The notes beneath the pieces were generated by a model, which worked only from the letters and a program-made list of their open reading frames with translations, made no database searches and was not told the origin of the DNA. Position numbers and translations under genes: made by a program. This document shows, piece after piece, positions 15,617 to 17,014 of a DNA stretch of 17,014 bases. How positions within the stretch are numbered: position 1 is the first letter of the stretch; every line of letters starts with the position of its first letter. The DNA comes from Nitriliruptoraceae bacterium (GTDB taxonomy: Bacteria > Actinomycetota > Nitriliruptoria > Nitriliruptorales > Nitriliruptoraceae). The stretch covers positions 1 through 17,014 of the forward strand of contig SKTG01000139.1 of assembly GCA_007118045.1 (NCBI GenBank), read 5' to 3'.

Positions 15617-16099
15617 CGATCGCCTTCCGTCTGTGTGGGTCGGACTCGCGTGTGCTTCGTGCCGGAGCGCGCGTCGAGGTTCTCCTGCACGATCCGGGCC
15701 CCGTCGCTGGCGGGCCTTCGATGTGCAGTCACGCTCCCATGCTGTGACGGTGACTCGCGCCGGCGATTCGGCCAGGTCCCTGTCGGCAGCAGCACGGACG
15801 ACCCGGACGAGGCATCAGGCGGCCGTGGCTCGGATCGGGTCCCGAACCCTCAGCTCGAGACCGATCTGAGCCAGCGCCGTACAGGTGGCGCTACACCCAG
15901 TACCACATGCGACCAGGCGAGTTCGGCCCCGTTTCCACAGAGCACCGCGGAGACGGCTCCGATCTCGGACCCCGCCATCCTGTCGGCGCGGCGTCACACC
16001 GTCCCAGCGTCAGGGACGAGGTCGCTGCTGTGCTCGTCGCATGCGCGTGCGTCGCTGTCGCGGGGTACGGGCAGCCTCGAGTGACTCGCGCGTGGTGCG
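15617..16099. other. 483-bp stretch without a supported gene
   Basis: Both flanking genes run leftward, so this stretch should hold the promoter of the membrane protein at 15065. I see no consensus boxes. Two minus-strand frames are open: one gives MAGSEIGAVSAVLCGNGAEL (42 residues, ATG near 15978), the other ends in CSATCTALAQIGLELRVRDP (to 15815). Neither has a ribosome site or a recognised family. They could be debris like that further left. Ribosome site GGAAGG for the membrane protein is at the left end. Confidence 0.4.
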
Positions 16100-16912
16100 T
16101 CAGGGTGCTGGTTCCGCAGCCTGCCACAACGCCAGCGCCATCCACACACAGCCGACGGCGACCAGTACCCCGTGGCCGATGCGTACCGGTGCCGGGGCGA
16201 AGAACTGGGGGAGGAACAGCGCGAAGCCGAGCGCGAAGGTGACCCCGGCGGCCGGCCGGATGCACCCGGATCGCCGGATCGCAGTGGCGACCAGGACGGA
16301 ACCCACCGCGAGTGCCACGAGACCGAGCCCGAAGACACCGATCGCGACCGGCTGGAAACGGAAGCCGTCGATGACCCGAAGTAGCACTTCCTGGCCGCCA
16401 TCGACGGTGGCAACGGCGTGGAGTCCGAAGGTCTCCGCGCCGAAGTACGGAAGCATGAGGCACACACCCAGCGACGTAACCAGCAGGGCCACGCCTGCGA
16501 CGGGCTCTGCCGGGGTCGGGCGCGCCAGGGCCCACAGCGAGGCCACGCCGAGCGGTACCAGGACCAGGCCGATCATCGCCGCCAGGTGTGCGACGACCCA
16601 GGCTGTCGAGGTCATGGCACTCGTCGCACCTTCGAGCGTGGTCTCGTCGGTCCAAGGGCGGAGCGCGGGGTAGGTGACGAACAGCAGGCCGGCAACGGCG
16701 AGCGCGACGGCTCCGGCCCGGCTACCACGCGCTCCGGCAGGGACATCGAGGGACTCCTGATCCCGCCGTCGGTTGCGGTGTGCCCGACGCCGTCGATCAC
16801 GGCCGCGCGCGCGGTGCCGACCGCGATGCTCAGCGACGAGGTAGGCGTGGGGATCGTCGCCGCGCAGGACTCGGAGTTCATCCAGCGTGTACCGATGAGG
16901 GAGGGGGTACAT
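16100..16912 (-). CDS. Six-helix integral membrane protein of unknown function
   Basis: From ATG 16912, with GAGGAG six bases upstream, the protein has 270 residues; the open frame continues upstream to the window edge, but without a comparable site. The first 30 residues (YPLPHRYTLDELRVLRGDDP) are soluble and are followed by an extreme arginine-rich stretch (about 30-53). Six hydrophobic helices follow, near 66-85, 103-129, 136-156, 187-212, 219-238 and 245-265. I recognise no family motif. The arginine block would keep the N-terminus in the cytoplasm. It lies alone at the right edge; the gene order beyond it is unknown. Confidence 0.75.
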   Translation of the reverse strand: MYPLPHRYTLDELRVLRGDDPHAYLVAEHRGRHRARGRDRRRRAHRNRRRDQESLDVPAGARGSRAGAVALAVAGLLFVTYPALRPWTDETTLEGATSAMTSTAWVVAHLAAMIGLVLVPLGVASLWALARPTPAEPVAGVALLVTSLGVCLMLPYFGAETFGLHAVATVDGGQEVLLRVIDGFRFQPVAIGVFGLGLVALAVGSVLVATAIRRSGCIRPAAGVTFALGFALFLPQFFAPAPVRIGHGVLVAVGCVWMALALWQAAEPAP

Positions 16913-17014
16913 GATCGTCTCCTCGGCGCGGATCCCAGGTCGGACCGCACCTGCGCGATCGAGCGTGCGCATGTGAGCGCGCCTCCACCGGTGCCAGAGT
17001 TCACGGTTCCTACC

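Noticed and set aside
15891..16655. 254-codon minus-strand open frame
   Set aside because: It overlaps the six-helix membrane protein in another frame and is a low-complexity shadow.

Overview
The window is very GC-rich. It has tightly overlapping operons, a large ATPase/LuxR regulator, a DrrA/DrrB-type exporter, a GerW-like protein and a surface-layer-homology (SLH) protein. This points to a high-GC member of the Actinomycetota; the SLH protein fits a deep-branching class such as Nitriliruptoria or Acidimicrobiia, but I cannot place it more finely. I found no tRNA, rRNA, CRISPR array, integrase or recognisable insertion sequence.

Layout from left to right. The left edge carries the N-terminus of a leftward P-loop protein whose Walker A lysine is replaced. 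After about 530 bp without a gene comes a leftward exporter operon (ATPase 1515-2450, permease 727-1518). It diverges from a TetR-family repressor (2567-3316), and a 23-bp perfect palindrome sits in the shared promoter region. A broken SRPBCC-fold gene (3261-3635, leftward) is followed by a large LuxR-type ATPase regulator (3893-6472). Next are a leftward pair, a family-1 glycosyltransferase (7045-8400) and a GerW/YtfJ-like protein (6593-6940), and a rightward membrane-anchored serine hydrolase of the beta-lactamase class C fold (8895-10889).

From about 11.3 to 14.35 kb the DNA is mostly debris. It holds a DUF418 membrane protein cut off halfway, an antisense alpha/beta-hydrolase tail joined to it, a frameshifted small membrane protein, one intact SLH protein (12731-13537), the C-terminal end of a SAM-dependent methyltransferase with a frameshift, and a short-chain dehydrogenase reduced to its first and last segments. 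To the right lies a translationally coupled leftward pair, a four-helix membrane protein (15065-15616) and a CxxC peroxiredoxin-like protein (14394-15068), followed at the edge by a six-helix membrane protein (16100-16912).

The only functional circuit that can be argued with confidence is the TetR repressor controlling the divergent drug-type exporter. The most unusual property of the window is the density of partly deleted genes: at least six in about 11 kb. Two of them keep both ends and have lost the middle. I see no convincing new multi-gene system; the pseudogene cluster and a few odd proteins are the points worth checking.
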